From Glycomyces sp. NRRL B-16210 (lineage in GTDB: Bacteria > Actinomycetota > Actinomycetes > Mycobacteriales > Micromonosporaceae), in NCBI RefSeq assembly GCF_000719515.1, contig NZ_JOGR01000008.1, positions 1 through 64,000 on the forward strand: 64,000 nucleotides of DNA. The letters are read 5' to 3'. The position numbers and the translations under genes are program-made. The notes under the pieces were generated by a model. It was not told the DNA's origin. It ran no database searches and worked only from the letters and a program-made list of their open reading frames with translations. The first letter of the stretch is position 1. Each line of letters starts with the position of its first letter. Of this stretch, positions 1 to 8,895 are shown in pieces.

Positions 1-96
1 GTCACACCCGGTCCCATTCCGAACCCGGTCGTTACGGCTTCCAGCGCCGATGGTACTGCACCCGAGGGGGTGTGGGAGAGCAGGACACCGCCAAAC
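1..96 (+). rRNA. rrf: 5S ribosomal RNA, 3' part
   Basis: The first 96 bases carry the conserved 5S core: CCCATTCCGAACCCGG near the start, then CGCCGATGGTACTGC, then GGGAGAGCAGGACACCGCC. The closing CCGCCAAAC would pair with the missing 5' end of the molecule. About 20 bases lie outside the window. It is the last gene of an rRNA operon, since two strong terminators follow. The identity is certain; only the exact 3' end is approximate. Confidence 0.95.
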
Positions 97-107
97 ATGA
101 ACATGAG

Positions 108-139
108 AAGGGCCTCCACCAGTAGGTGGAGGCCCTTTT
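108..139 (+). terminator. rRNA operon terminator 1
   Basis: A 13-bp perfect stem (AAGGGCCTCCACC / GGTGGAGGCCCTT) with the loop AGTA is followed by a T run. This is a textbook intrinsic terminator directly after the 5S gene. Confidence 0.93.
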
Positions 140-161
140 GCATATCCTCACGCGCACAATG

Positions 162-195
162 AAAAGAGGCCCCACCGAATGGTGGGGCCCTTTTC
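162..195 (+). terminator. rRNA operon terminator 2 (tandem)
   Basis: A second hairpin (GGCCCCACC-GAAT-GGTGGGGCC) is flanked by an A run and a T run, so it can work in both directions. It backs up the first terminator and insulates the convergent gene that ends at 257. Confidence 0.9.
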
Positions 196-256
196 GTATG
201 TCCTATTGCGCAAGGTTCCTTGGCAGGGCTAGCGGCCCGCCGCAGAGCGGTCCGGC

Positions 257-1393
257 CTAGACGTACGGGCCTTCGAGGTGTTCGCCGGCGTGCTGGCGGT
301 ACCAGAGGCCCCGGTAACAGCGCCACGGTTGCGGGCGTAGCTGCGTCGGGGCGAAGATCTGCTCCAGGAGGCGGCGGGCCTCCAGGAAGAAGTCGAGGCG
401 CTCGTCAGGGGCCGCGATGTGCTGGGGCGAGTCGTCCACGGGCGATTCGGCCGGGAGGATCGTCAGCGAGGGCCACATAGTGGTCTGCTCGGCCAGAGGC
501 AGCAGCCAGGCGCGCATCTCGTCGAGCGGTTCGCTGCCTACGGTGTACGTGAACGAGGTGCGGTGGCCGGCCTCGCGGGCCGCGGCCAGGATCTCCGAGA
601 GGCGCTCCGACTGGCGGCTCGCCGGCGGGACCAGGGGGTCCGCGGCGGCGGCGTCGTCAGGGACGGACGGCTCGGCGGTTTCGACGGTGCCGTCGTCTTC
701 GAAGGTCTCGGTGGTCAGGAACAGCAGGACCGGGCCGACCTTGTCGGCGAGCTCCGCGAACGCGGGCTTGCTGCGCAGCGCCGGGGTCAGGACGCCCAGC
801 GTGGTCGTCTCGGGAAGGCCCTCGGCGGTCATCGCCTCGCGGACGGCCGTGAGGTGCTCGACGACGAGCGCTTCCTCGTTGGCCCCTCCGGCGGAGAGCG
901 TCACCTCGTCGAACAGGTGCGGCTCGTCCTCGGAGAGGTCGGATGCCAAGGCCTGCAACAGGTCCCGGTAGCACTTCACGAGGTCGGACTCGTCGGTGGC
1001 GTTCTGAAGGAGCAGCGTCGCGGCCGTGCCCTCGGCGCGCAGGTAGCCGCGGACCTCTTCGCCGGGTTCGGCTTCGATGATCTCGGCGACCGGGGTGCCG
1101 TCGACGCACAGTTCGCTCAGGCCGTGCTGCGGCGAGGAGGGGTCGACGTGGGCGCGGAGGCTGAACGGCGAGGTCGCGCGGTCGGCCGGCAGGACCAGCA
1201 TGAACTCCTCGTCCTCGGAGTTCAGGCGCAGGCGCATGCCCTCGGTGTTGTTGCCGCGCAACCCGTACAGGTTCAGCGCGATGAGCAGGAGCTCGCTCCA
1301 CTCGAGGTCGTGGCGGACGGCGAGACGCCGCCACCGGTGCACCGTCGACGAGATCGGCCCGGCTGAGTCAGCAGGCAGTGTTGGCTCTTCCAT
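257..1393 (-). CDS. hypothetical protein, 378 aa
   Basis: I do not recognise a family. The protein is acidic and soluble, with no signal peptide or membrane segment. Its N-terminal part (WRRLAVRHDLEWSELLLIAL) looks helical, the middle (about residues 225-255) is an acidic, Ala/Pro-rich linker, and the C-terminus is rich in aromatic residues (WRCYRGLWYRQHAGEH). The codon pattern is strongly GC3-biased, as expected of a real gene here. It is transcribed towards the 5S terminators and away from the TPR gene at 1667. The ATG is preceded only by a weak GGGA, so the start is moderately certain. Confidence 0.6.
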   Translation of the reverse strand: MEEPTLPADSAGPISSTVHRWRRLAVRHDLEWSELLLIALNLYGLRGNNTEGMRLRLNSEDEEFMLVLPADRATSPFSLRAHVDPSSPQHGLSELCVDGTPVAEIIEAEPGEEVRGYLRAEGTAATLLLQNATDESDLVKCYRDLLQALASDLSEDEPHLFDEVTLSAGGANEEALVVEHLTAVREAMTAEGLPETTTLGVLTPALRSKPAFAELADKVGPVLLFLTTETFEDDGTVETAEPSVPDDAAAADPLVPPASRQSERLSEILAAAREAGHRTSFTYTVGSEPLDEMRAWLLPLAEQTTMWPSLTILPAESPVDDSPQHIAAPDERLDFFLEARRLLEQIFAPTQLRPQPWRCYRGLWYRQHAGEHLEGPYV

Positions 1394-1666
1394 GACCAGT
1401 CCCGATCTTTCCTCTCGTCCCCACCGCGGTCACTCCACGGTACAAGAGACTTGGGTGTACCGGTGGACGCGGTCCGCCTCTATGCTATTGCTAGTTCACG
1501 GTTCGCGAGCCCCACGGAGGGTGTGCGTCGGGAGACATTCACTTCGTGTCGCTGCCCGGCAGGCGATCCGGGTCCCGTGGGAGTGCGCGATCACATCGCG
1601 CTCCCGCCCGCCGTCCGCCGCGAACCGTCGTCGAGCCGTTGTCCCCCGAGCGATCCGGAGTCGGGA

Positions 1667-2821
1667 ATGAGCGATGCCGCCAATCTGTCCGACCCTCCGT
1701 CCCCGCGAGCGCAGGGGCGGGTCCTCAAAGCGGTCGCGAAGACCTGGCCTGGGTTCATCTCGGGCGCCGTCGAGAGCCGCGCCCGCGAGCTGATCGAGGC
1801 CGAGGCGTACGGGGAGGCCGCGGACGTGCTCGACAAGGGCATCGAACGCTACGGTGCCGAGTCCGTCTCGCAACTGCTGCTCGCGTGGTGCCTGCACATG
1901 GCCGGGCGCCAGGAGGACGCTCTGGCCTGGGCACTGCGGGCCATCGAGGAGGAGCCGGAGAACGCCGACGCGCACTGGCTGCGCGCCAACACCCTCTTCG
2001 AGCTGGAGCGGCCCGAGGAGGCCGCGGCGGCGCTGTGGCAGGCCGTCGAGCTGACCTCGGACAACGGCCAGTACTACATGCAGTTGGCATGGTTCCGCTA
2101 CGAGGACCAGGAGTTCGTCAAGACCCGGGAGCTGGTGGAGATGGCGGTCGAGCGCGCGCCCGGCGACCCCTGGGTCCACCACACGGCCGGGCGGATCTAC
2201 GACCACCACCTGCGGCACAAGCTCGCGCAGGCCCATTACGAGCGGTCGCTCGAACTCGCCCCGGACGACCTCGCGGTGCAGTGCGACCTGGCCGAGCTCC
2301 TGCAAGCGCGGGGGCGGTTGAGCTCGGGGACGCGGGTCGCGCAGGCGGCGGCCGCCGCCTCGCTGACCGAGGACCGCGCTCGGAACGACGCGGTGGAGCC
2401 TGCCGACGTCTACGAGGCGACGCTGCGGCGGTGGTCGTGGCGGTGGTTCGAGTGGGCGCTGCGGGCGGCGCTGCTGCTCAACATCGTCGACTGGATCTTC
2501 CCGACCCCCGCGCTCCTCGGCGCGGTCCTGGCGGGCGTGCTGGCGGTCGCCTATGCGGCGGCCTGGGCGCGGTCGCTGATCGTGCTGCCGGCGCGGTGCC
2601 GCCGCGACCTGGTCGCCGCGGGTCGGCGGGGGCATTTCGCCGGCGCCGCAGTGGGGACGCTGGCGGTGCTCGGCGGGGTCGCCGCGATGCTGATCGGCGA
2701 GTTGAACGCGTTGCAGCACTTGGGGGTCCTGGCGGCGCTCGTCGTCGCTTACGTCGGATGGTTCTGGCGGGCGGCGAGGATCTCGAGCGCCACGTGGGAA
2801 GGCCTCCCTTCGGCGGCGTGA
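1667..2821 (+). CDS. TPR-repeat protein with C-terminal membrane segments
   Basis: 384 aa from the ATG at 1667, chosen because GGAG lies just upstream; the frame is open further upstream but has no better start. Residues of roughly 40-230 form tetratricopeptide-like helical pairs (for example ALAWALRAIEEEPENADAHW and AQAHYERSLELAPDD). The C-terminal third has about three hydrophobic segments (LLLNIVDWIFP..., AVGTLAVLGGVAAMLIGEL, LAALVVAYVGWFW), so the TPR domain is probably held at the membrane on the cytoplasmic side. TPRs mediate protein contacts; the partner is unknown. It is divergent from the hypothetical gene at 1393, with about 270 bp of shared upstream DNA. Confidence 0.75.
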   Translation: MSDAANLSDPPSPRAQGRVLKAVAKTWPGFISGAVESRARELIEAEAYGEAADVLDKGIERYGAESVSQLLLAWCLHMAGRQEDALAWALRAIEEEPENADAHWLRANTLFELERPEEAAAALWQAVELTSDNGQYYMQLAWFRYEDQEFVKTRELVEMAVERAPGDPWVHHTAGRIYDHHLRHKLAQAHYERSLELAPDDLAVQCDLAELLQARGRLSSGTRVAQAAAAASLTEDRARNDAVEPADVYEATLRRWSWRWFEWALRAALLLNIVDWIFPTPALLGAVLAGVLAVAYAAAWARSLIVLPARCRRDLVAAGRRGHFAGAAVGTLAVLGGVAAMLIGELNALQHLGVLAALVVAYVGWFWRAARISSATWEGLPSAA

Positions 2822-2953
2822 TCGTCGGTGGCGGCTCACTACTAGCCGCGCGGCAAGGTAAGCTTCCTGACCATGCCGGACCTGCGGTCCGGCCCGATCC
2901 CGATTCCCGCGCGGGCCGCAATCTGGTCCGCCGGACGCGCAGAAGGAGGCCCC

Positions 2954-4498
2954 GTGGTCGATCAGGGTGTGGTCTGTTCGGTCGATCCGCTCGTCAGCGG
3001 CATCGGACGTGAAGTGCTCGCGAACGGCGGCAACGCCGTGGACGCCGCGATCGCGGCCGGTGCGGCCCTGACCGTCGTGGCCCCGCACCTGTGCGGGCTC
3101 GGCGGGGACCTGTTCGCGCTCGTGCACGTGCCCGGTGAAGCGACCCCGGCGTACCTCAACGCCTCCGGTCGGGCCGGCTCCGGCGCCGACCCCGAAGGGC
3201 TGCGGGCCGAAGGGCACACCGCGATGCCGTTCCGCGGCGACCTGCGCTCGACCACGGTGCCCGGCTGCGTCGACGGCTGGTTCGCCCTGCACGAGCGGTA
3301 CGGGACCCGGCCGATGGCCGAGCTGCTCGCTCCGGCGGTGAAGCTGGCGTCGGGCGGCTGGCCCGCGACGGCGATGCTCGCCAAGGCCGGGGCGATGGTG
3401 GAGGGCGTCGAAGGCGCCGAAGACCTGGTCGGACTCGAAGCGGGGGCCACGGTGACGCGCGAGCGGACCGCCGCCGCGCTGCGGGCGATCGCCGAGGGCG
3501 GCCGGGACGGGTTCTATCTCGGCGACTTCGGCCAAGGCCTCATCGAGATGGGGAAGGGCCTGTTCAGCGAGGCCGATCTGGCAGCGTCCCAAGCGGACTG
3601 GGAAGAACCGCTGAGCGTCGAGGCCTTCGGGCACCGGGTGTGGGCCGCCGCGCCGAACTCGCAGGGGTACCTGCTGCTGCTCGCGTTGGCGATCGCCGAC
3701 CGGCTCGACCTGCCGGTGGACGCGGGCGACCCGCTGTGGGCGCACTACCTGGTGGAGGCCGCGCGGCAGGCCGGGTACGACCGGCCCGAGCGCTTGTTCG
3801 AGGGCGCGGACGTGTCGGACCTGCTCGCGGCCGCCGTCGAGCGGGCGGCGCGGATCGAGCCGGATCGCAGGGCCGAGGTGCCGGTGCACCAGGCCGCGGG
3901 CGGGACGACCTACATGGCGGTGCTCGACGGGAACGGCATGGGCGTGTCGTACATCCAGTCGAACGCGGCCGGGTTCGGGACGTGGCTGTTCGAGCCGCGC
4001 ACCGGGATCGGCCTCCAGAACCGCGGGACCGGGTTCAATCTGGCCGTGGGCCACCCGGCCGAGTTCGGGCCGGGGAAGCGCCCGCCGCACACGCTGGTGC
4101 CGGCGCTGGTGACGCGGCCGGACGGGTCGCTGCGGCTGGTGGCGGGGACGATGGGCGGCGACTCGCAGCCGCAGATCGTCTCGCAGCTCATCGCGCGGGT
4201 GCTGCACGGCGGGGAGTCGGTGGAGGCGGCCGTGGCCGCGCCGCGGTGGCGGCTGCACCCGGGGGAGACCGGGTTCGGGACTTGGACGGGCGTGTACGAC
4301 ATCGACGTGGAGCTGGAGGCGGGCGCCCCGGAGGCGTGGAGCGCCGGGCTGGCCGAACGCGGGCACGCCGCGGTGTGGGCGGCGGCCGGGAGCGGTTTCG
4401 GGCACGCGCATCTGATCGAGGTCGACGAGAACGGCCACGTCGAAGGCGCGGCCGACCCGAGGGCCGAGACGGGGCAGGCGGCGTACGCGCCGAACTAG
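2954..4498 (+). CDS. gamma-glutamyltransferase family protein (Ntn hydrolase)
   Basis: 514 aa from a GTG at 2954, chosen because AAGGAGG lies 4 bases upstream; an upstream in-frame ATG at 2873 has no comparable site. The fold is that of gamma-glutamyltranspeptidase and related acylases: an N-terminal chain with NAVDAAIAAGAAL and GLGGDLF, then an autoprocessing site before Thr318 in GGTTYMAVLD, followed by the small-chain motif FGTWLFEPRTGIGLQNRG. The family cleaves gamma-glutamyl amides such as glutathione. No signal peptide is visible, so it is probably cytoplasmic, like the YwrD-type homologues. The substrate cannot be set from sequence. Confidence 0.88.
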   Translation: MVDQGVVCSVDPLVSGIGREVLANGGNAVDAAIAAGAALTVVAPHLCGLGGDLFALVHVPGEATPAYLNASGRAGSGADPEGLRAEGHTAMPFRGDLRSTTVPGCVDGWFALHERYGTRPMAELLAPAVKLASGGWPATAMLAKAGAMVEGVEGAEDLVGLEAGATVTRERTAAALRAIAEGGRDGFYLGDFGQGLIEMGKGLFSEADLAASQADWEEPLSVEAFGHRVWAAAPNSQGYLLLLALAIADRLDLPVDAGDPLWAHYLVEAARQAGYDRPERLFEGADVSDLLAAAVERAARIEPDRRAEVPVHQAAGGTTYMAVLDGNGMGVSYIQSNAAGFGTWLFEPRTGIGLQNRGTGFNLAVGHPAEFGPGKRPPHTLVPALVTRPDGSLRLVAGTMGGDSQPQIVSQLIARVLHGGESVEAAVAAPRWRLHPGETGFGTWTGVYDIDVELEAGAPEAWSAGLAERGHAAVWAAAGSGFGHAHLIEVDENGHVEGAADPRAETGQAAYAPN

Positions 4499-4633
4499 CG
4501 GAGCGACGCGGCCAGCGGGTCCGTGACCCGCAGGGGGTCGTGGCCCGTGGCCCTTGCCCCCGGCTCCGTCCGGGCTGTCGGACCCCGGCGGTACCGTCGG
4601 GGCGAATATCGGAATCTCGAGAGGACCTGACCA

Positions 4634-5746
4634 GTGCCCGAGTCGATGCGGCTCACCGATGCGCGGCGGATCGCCCTTTCCGCTCAACTGCGGCCCAAGG
4701 CCACCCGCTTCAAGACCGTCCTCGAACGGCTCGGGTGCATCCAGCTCGACACCATCTCCGCGGTCCGCCGCGCCCACGAGCTGACGCTCCTCTCCCGCGA
4801 CCTCGACGTCCTGGAGGCCGCCCGCAGCCTCGACCGCCGCCGCACCCCCGTCGCCTTCGAGTACTGGGCCCACGCCATGTCGCTCCTGCCCGTCTCCGCC
4901 TGGCCCTACCTCGCCCGCCGCCGCCGCGCCTGGCGCGAGCGCTACCCCGACGACTCCCTCGCCGTCGCCGAAGCCGAAGTCCTCGCCCTCCTCGCCGAGC
5001 GCGGCGCGATCACCGTCTCCGACTTCCCCTCCGGTGCGATGCACCGCGCCCTCGGCACCGGCAACATGGGCGACAGCTGGAACCACCGCACCGACCACAA
5101 GCACGCCGTCGAGCGCCTGCTCTGGTTCGGCGAGGTCGCCTGCACCCACCGCATCGGCTTCAAACGCGTCTACCAGCTCGCCGAGCGCGCCATCCCCGCC
5201 GAGCACCTCTGGGACGCCGACGACGAGGCCTGCCTGCGCTACATGGTCACCACCGCCCTGCGCAACCTCGGCGTCGCCACCACCAAGGACGTCGCCGACT
5301 ACTTCCGGCTCAAGATCGCCGACACCGACCGCGTCCTGCGCGACCTGGAGATCGAACAGGTCGCCGTCGAAGGCTGGAAGGGCCGCGCCTGGCTCGGCCC
5401 GCAGGTGCGCCGCAGCCGCGTCACCGGCGCCGAACGCGCCGTCGCCGTATCGATGTTCGACCAGCTCGTGTGGCTGCGCGAGCGCATGGAGCGCCTGTGG
5501 GGGCACGGCTGGAAGATCGAGATCTACGTGCCCGAGCCGCAGCGGACCTTCGGCTACTACTGCCTGCCGATCTTCGTCGGCAGCGACCTCCCCGGCCGGG
5601 TCGCTCTGCGCCGCAGCAAAGGCGAACTCGTGGTCGAGGCCGCCCAATGGGACGACGCCCGCGCCGACCGCGAGCACCTGCACGCCGCCGTCGACCGCGT
5701 CGCCTCCTGGGTCGACGCCGAAGTGCGCTGGCAGGCGGCCGTCTAG
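4634..5746 (+). CDS. winged-helix DNA glycosylase, YcaQ/AlkX family
   Basis: 370 aa of the HTH_42 (DUF1006) family, whose members YcaQ (AlkX) of E. coli and AlkZ of Streptomyces are DNA glycosylases that unhook interstrand crosslinks. The N-terminal LGCIQLDTISAVRRAHELTL carries the Q-x-D version of the catalytic motif, the version found in the YcaQ branch rather than the QxQ of AlkZ. Three winged-helix blocks and a C-terminal beta-rich part (VPEPQRTFGYYCLPIF) follow. Start: GTG at 4634 behind GAGAGGA; an ATG four codons later is possible. It is a single gene ending before a terminator shared with the protease gene. Confidence 0.85.
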   Translation: MPESMRLTDARRIALSAQLRPKATRFKTVLERLGCIQLDTISAVRRAHELTLLSRDLDVLEAARSLDRRRTPVAFEYWAHAMSLLPVSAWPYLARRRRAWRERYPDDSLAVAEAEVLALLAERGAITVSDFPSGAMHRALGTGNMGDSWNHRTDHKHAVERLLWFGEVACTHRIGFKRVYQLAERAIPAEHLWDADDEACLRYMVTTALRNLGVATTKDVADYFRLKIADTDRVLRDLEIEQVAVEGWKGRAWLGPQVRRSRVTGAERAVAVSMFDQLVWLRERMERLWGHGWKIEIYVPEPQRTFGYYCLPIFVGSDLPGRVALRRSKGELVVEAAQWDDARADREHLHAAVDRVASWVDAEVRWQAAV

Positions 5747-5829
5747 GACCGCCGCATCCTTCCCCCGGCACGAGGGGTCCGCCGGGATTGTTCTCGCCGA
5801 GAACGAGACCGCTCTTCTCCGGACGCGAC

Positions 5830-5857
5830 GGAGGGCCCTCCTCGCGGAGGGCCCTCC
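5830..5857. terminator. bidirectional terminator between convergent genes
   Basis: The palindrome GGAGGGCCCTCC occurs twice, separated by TCGC, and can fold as one long hairpin. It lies between the converging glycosylase (stop 5746) and protease (stop 5876) genes. Confidence 0.75.
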
Positions 5858-5875
5858 TCTGATTCGCTTCCCGAG

Positions 5876-7033
5876 CTAACTCGTGACGAGCGTCAGGCCC
5901 CACGTGGACAGGGCCGGTCCGATCGGCTGGAAGTAGGTCGTCCCGCCGGTGCGGCAGTTCCCGGAGCCGCCCGAGGTCATGCCCTGGGCGCTGTTGCCGG
6001 TGATGAACGAGCCGCCCGAGTCGCCGGGTTCGGCGCACACGTTCGTGCGGGTCAGGCCGCGGACGGTGCCCTCGGCGTAGTTGACCGTCTGGTTGAACGC
6101 CTGCACGGTGCCGCAGTACCAGCCGGTGGTCGAACCCGAGCGGCAGATCGACGAGCCGACGGCCGCCTGGCTCGAGTTGTAGACGTACCGGGTGCCCGAG
6201 TACATGTTCACCTGGTTGTACAGGGGCTCGCTGGCGCCCACCGAGACCCAGGCGGCGTCCGAGCCGGGGAAGACCGAGGCCTGGAAGGTGCCGGGCGCGG
6301 CTTCACCGGAGGTGACGCGGTTGCCCACCGAGCCGCAGTGGCCGGCGGTCACGAACCCGGGGGTCGAGCCGCGGCGGACCGCGAAGCCCACCGAGCAGCG
6401 CCAGGAGTTCTCGATGATGTACGAGTCGCCGCCGCGCACGTAGAACGTCTGGGGCGCATCGGCTTCGGCGTCGACGGTGACGAGCGCCGGGTCGATGCCG
6501 GAGGCGGCGACGATCTGTTCGGCGACCGCGCTGTCGGCGGTCTCGATCACGAGGGTGTTCTCGGCCAGGTCGATGTAGTGGCCGTAGTGGCCCTCCACCG
6601 CCAGGTGGTCGAGCGCACCCGCGGCCGCTTCGAGCGTGGCGAGGTCGTGGTCGACGAGGATGGGAGTGGCGCCTTCGGCGCGCAGTTCGTTGACGTCGGA
6701 CGGGTCGGTCGTGGCGACGAAGATCTCGTCGGCGGCCTCGGAGACCCACAGGCCCGCATAGGAGTCCTCGATGGACTGCGGGATCTCTTCGAGCAGGTCG
6801 GCCGCGACGGATTCGACCGCGAGGCGGTCGTACGCCTGGGATTCGGTGAGGTCGAACGTCTCGGCGAGCTGGGTGATGAGGCCGGGGGAGACGTTGCCGG
6901 TGAGTTCGGCCCTGGCCTCGGCGGCCTTGGCGTCGAGGATCTCGGCGGACGCCGGGGTGGCGGCGGTGCCGAGGATGAGGGTGGTCACGAGTGCGCTGGC
7001 GGCGGTGACCGCAAGTGCGCGTTGGCGTTTCAT
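5876..7033 (-). CDS. secreted S1 serine protease, alpha-lytic/streptogrisin type
   Basis: 385 aa from the ATG at 7033 (GAAAGG upstream; a longer reading frame upstream lacks a ribosome site). Residues 1-30 are a Sec signal peptide ending in TPASA. Next comes an alpha-lytic-protease prodomain (about 35-195), which acts as a folding chaperone, then the chymotrypsin-fold protease. The catalytic triad is visible as TAGHCG (His), SDAAWV (Asp) and EPGDSGGSF (Ser), with paired cysteines as in streptogrisins. It should be an exported, self-maturing endopeptidase. The upstream 280 bp include an unusually AT-rich stretch (about 7150-7220), a likely promoter region. Confidence 0.95.
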   Translation of the reverse strand: MKRQRALAVTAASALVTTLILGTAATPASAEILDAKAAEARAELTGNVSPGLITQLAETFDLTESQAYDRLAVESVAADLLEEIPQSIEDSYAGLWVSEAADEIFVATTDPSDVNELRAEGATPILVDHDLATLEAAAGALDHLAVEGHYGHYIDLAENTLVIETADSAVAEQIVAASGIDPALVTVDAEADAPQTFYVRGGDSYIIENSWRCSVGFAVRRGSTPGFVTAGHCGSVGNRVTSGEAAPGTFQASVFPGSDAAWVSVGASEPLYNQVNMYSGTRYVYNSSQAAVGSSICRSGSTTGWYCGTVQAFNQTVNYAEGTVRGLTRTNVCAEPGDSGGSFITGNSAQGMTSGGSGNCRTGGTTYFQPIGPALSTWGLTLVTS

Positions 7034-7270
7034 CTGATGTGTGCCTTTCGGGTGAGGGCATCGACAGCCGACGGGGAGGCGACTGCCACGGCCTGGCGCA
7101 CCGGTTCCGACGGTTGTTTCCCGCCGGCTTCGGTGAGCTGGGCCATACAAGGAGATTAGAGCCAAAACGATAAAAGTTAAAGATGTAAGTAATTCAGTGA
7201 ATATCGGTCTAAGTGGTGTGTTGTTTCAGGAATGCTAACGAGACCCTTCAACCACAGTTTCCAGCCGAAA

Positions 7271-7303
7271 ATGGACGCCGCTCCGCGATGGGGCGGCGTC
7301 CAT
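7271..7303 (-). terminator. intrinsic terminator of the NmrA-like gene
   Basis: A perfect 11-bp stem (ATGGACGCCGC / GCGGCGTCCAT) is followed, on the minus strand, by TTTTC. It is 13 bases past the stop codon at 7316. Confidence 0.85.
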
Positions 7304-7315
7304 TCTCGAATGCTC

Positions 7316-8140
7316 CTAGCGGAAGGCGGCGGCGTGCTCGGCCGCCCAGTCGGCGAAGCCGCGCGCCGGTCGGCCGGTGACCTCCTCGACCGTGCCGACC
7401 ACGGTCTTGCCCTCTTCGGGCGTGTTCCCCAGGGCCTCGATGAGGAAGGCGACCATGTCCTCGCCCATGCCCTGCGAGGCCCAGCGCTCGCGGGCCTCGT
7501 CCACGGTGAGCTCCACGAACTCCAGGTCCGTGCCGATCGCCTCGCCCAGGATCCGGACCTTGTCCTGGATCGGGAGGGCCTCGGGGCCGGTGAGGAGCAG
7601 CGTGGCGCCGTCGTGGCCGCCGTCGAGCAGGACCTTCGCGGCGACCGCGCCGATGTCGGCCGGGTGCACCATCGCGCTGACGCGGTCGCCGAAGGGCTCG
7701 CGGATGACGCCTTCGGCCTTGACCGCCTCGGCCCACCACATGAGCGTGTTGGACATGAACTCGACGGGGTGGAGGAACGTGGTCTCGATGGCGCCGGCGG
7801 TGAGGGCCTGTTCGAGGTCGCCTTCGGCGCGGCCGCCGAGGACGGTGGCACGGCGCACGCCCGCGCCCTCGGCGAGGGCCACGATCGCGGCCGCCTCGGG
7901 GAGCGGCGCGTACTGCTCGCCGGCGAAGTTGATGAAGTGGACGGCGTCGACGTCCTTGAACGCGTCGGCCAGGGTCTCGGGGGAGGAGAGGTCGCCGACG
8001 GCGACTTCGACGCCTTCGGGAAGCGCGGCCTGGGGATCGCGGGTCAGGGCGCGGAGCTCGACCTCGGGGTCGAGGGCGGCGAGCTGCTCGATGACGTTGC
8101 GGCCGACGGTGCCGGTGGCGCCGGTGATCAGGATGCGCAT
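7316..8140 (-). CDS. NmrA-like NAD(P)-binding oxidoreductase (atypical SDR)
   Basis: 274 aa from the ATG at 8140, with AGGAGA upstream. The N-terminus MRILITGATGTVGRNVIEQL is the Rossmann dinucleotide site of the atypical SDR/NmrA group (GATGxVG), which includes redox sensors and NADPH:quinone reductases such as QorB. The classical Tyr-Lys pair is absent, as usual here. It is the only gene of its unit, with a promoter containing a palindromic operator upstream and a terminator downstream. This looks like a regulated stress or detoxification gene, though the regulator is not adjacent. Confidence 0.85.
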   Translation of the reverse strand: MRILITGATGTVGRNVIEQLAALDPEVELRALTRDPQAALPEGVEVAVGDLSSPETLADAFKDVDAVHFINFAGEQYAPLPEAAAIVALAEGAGVRRATVLGGRAEGDLEQALTAGAIETTFLHPVEFMSNTLMWWAEAVKAEGVIREPFGDRVSAMVHPADIGAVAAKVLLDGGHDGATLLLTGPEALPIQDKVRILGEAIGTDLEFVELTVDEARERWASQGMGEDMVAFLIEALGNTPEEGKTVVGTVEEVTGRPARGFADWAAEHAAAFR

Positions 8141-8158
8141 GGGTTCTCCTCGAAAACA

Positions 8159-8210
8159 TGGAACGGAATGACTTGTTCCGAGTATAGCAGAGCGGAACGA
8201 TCCATTCCAA
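8159..8210 (-). promoter_or_regulatory. promoter with overlapping palindromic operator
   Basis: On the minus strand TTGGAA (8205-8210), an 18-bp spacer and TATACT (8181-8186) form a good sigma-A promoter for the gene starting at 8140. Imperfect inverted repeats TGGAACGGAATGAC...GTTCC and GGAACGATCCATTCCA cover the spacer, the -10 and the start region. This is typical of a repressor site of the HxlR, MarR or TetR type. Confidence 0.7.
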
Positions 8211-8220
8211 TACTGGGGTC

Positions 8221-8895
8221 TCAGGCCTCCCTCGGATCGCCCGCCGTGACCAGTCCCGTCTCGTACGCGCACACCACCGCCTGCGCCCGGTCCCGCAGCC
8301 CCAGCTTCGCGAAGACCTTCCCCACGTGCGTCTTCACCGTCTGCTCCGACACGAACAGCGCCGCCGCGATCTCCGGATTCGACAGGCCCCGCGCGATCAA
8401 GCGCAGCACCTCCTCCTCGCGCGGCGTCAGCGCGTCGAGCTTCGCCGACCGCCGCAGCGCCGGCCGCGCCTTGAAGCACTCCTCGATGAGCCGGCGCGTC
8501 ACCGAAGGCGCCAGCAGCGCGTCGCCCGCCGCGACCACCCGCACCGCCGCGATCAGGTCGTCCGGCGGCGCGTCCTTGAGCAGGAACCCGCTGGCGCCCA
8601 TGCGCAGCGCCTCGTACACGTAGTCGTCGATGTCGAAGGTCGTCAGCATGAGCACCCGCGGCCGCCGCTCCTGCGGACTCGACAGGATCCGCTTCGCCGC
8701 CTCCAGGCCGTCCATGACCGGCATCCGCACGTCCATGAGCACCACTTCGGGGCGCAGCCGCGAGGTCTCGGTCACCGCCGCGACCCCGTTCTCGGCGTCG
8801 CCGACCACCTCCAGGTCCGCTTGCGCGTTCAGCAGCGCCGCGAACCCGGCGCGGACCATCGCCTGGTCGTCGGCGACGAGCACCTTGATCGTCAC
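8221..8895 (-). CDS. two-component response regulator, NarL/LuxR family
   Basis: 224 aa starting at a GTG (8895) that overlaps the kinase stop in a GTGA unit, so translation is coupled. Residues 1-120 are a receiver domain with the acidic pair DD near the N-terminus, the phospho-accepting Asp in VVLMDVRMP, Thr in LTTFD and Lys in LLKDAPP. Residues 155-215 are a LuxR-type helix-turn-helix (LTPREEEVLRLIARGLSNPEIAAALFVSE...). It acts with the kinase at 8892. The divergent membrane protein at 10338 is a candidate target. Confidence 0.95.
   Translation of the reverse strand: MTIKVLVADDQAMVRAGFAALLNAQADLEVVGDAENGVAAVTETSRLRPEVVLMDVRMPVMDGLEAAKRILSSPQERRPRVLMLTTFDIDDYVYEALRMGASGFLLKDAPPDDLIAAVRVVAAGDALLAPSVTRRLIEECFKARPALRRSAKLDALTPREEEVLRLIARGLSNPEIAAALFVSEQTVKTHVGKVFAKLGLRDRAQAVVCAYETGLVTAGDPREA

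Noticed and set aside
1496..5683. A 1395-codon open frame on the minus strand
   Set aside because: It is the antisense shadow of three well-supported plus-strand genes (TPR, GGT, YcaQ). Its product is a low-complexity Arg/Gly/Pro mix with no domain, as expected in very GC-rich DNA.
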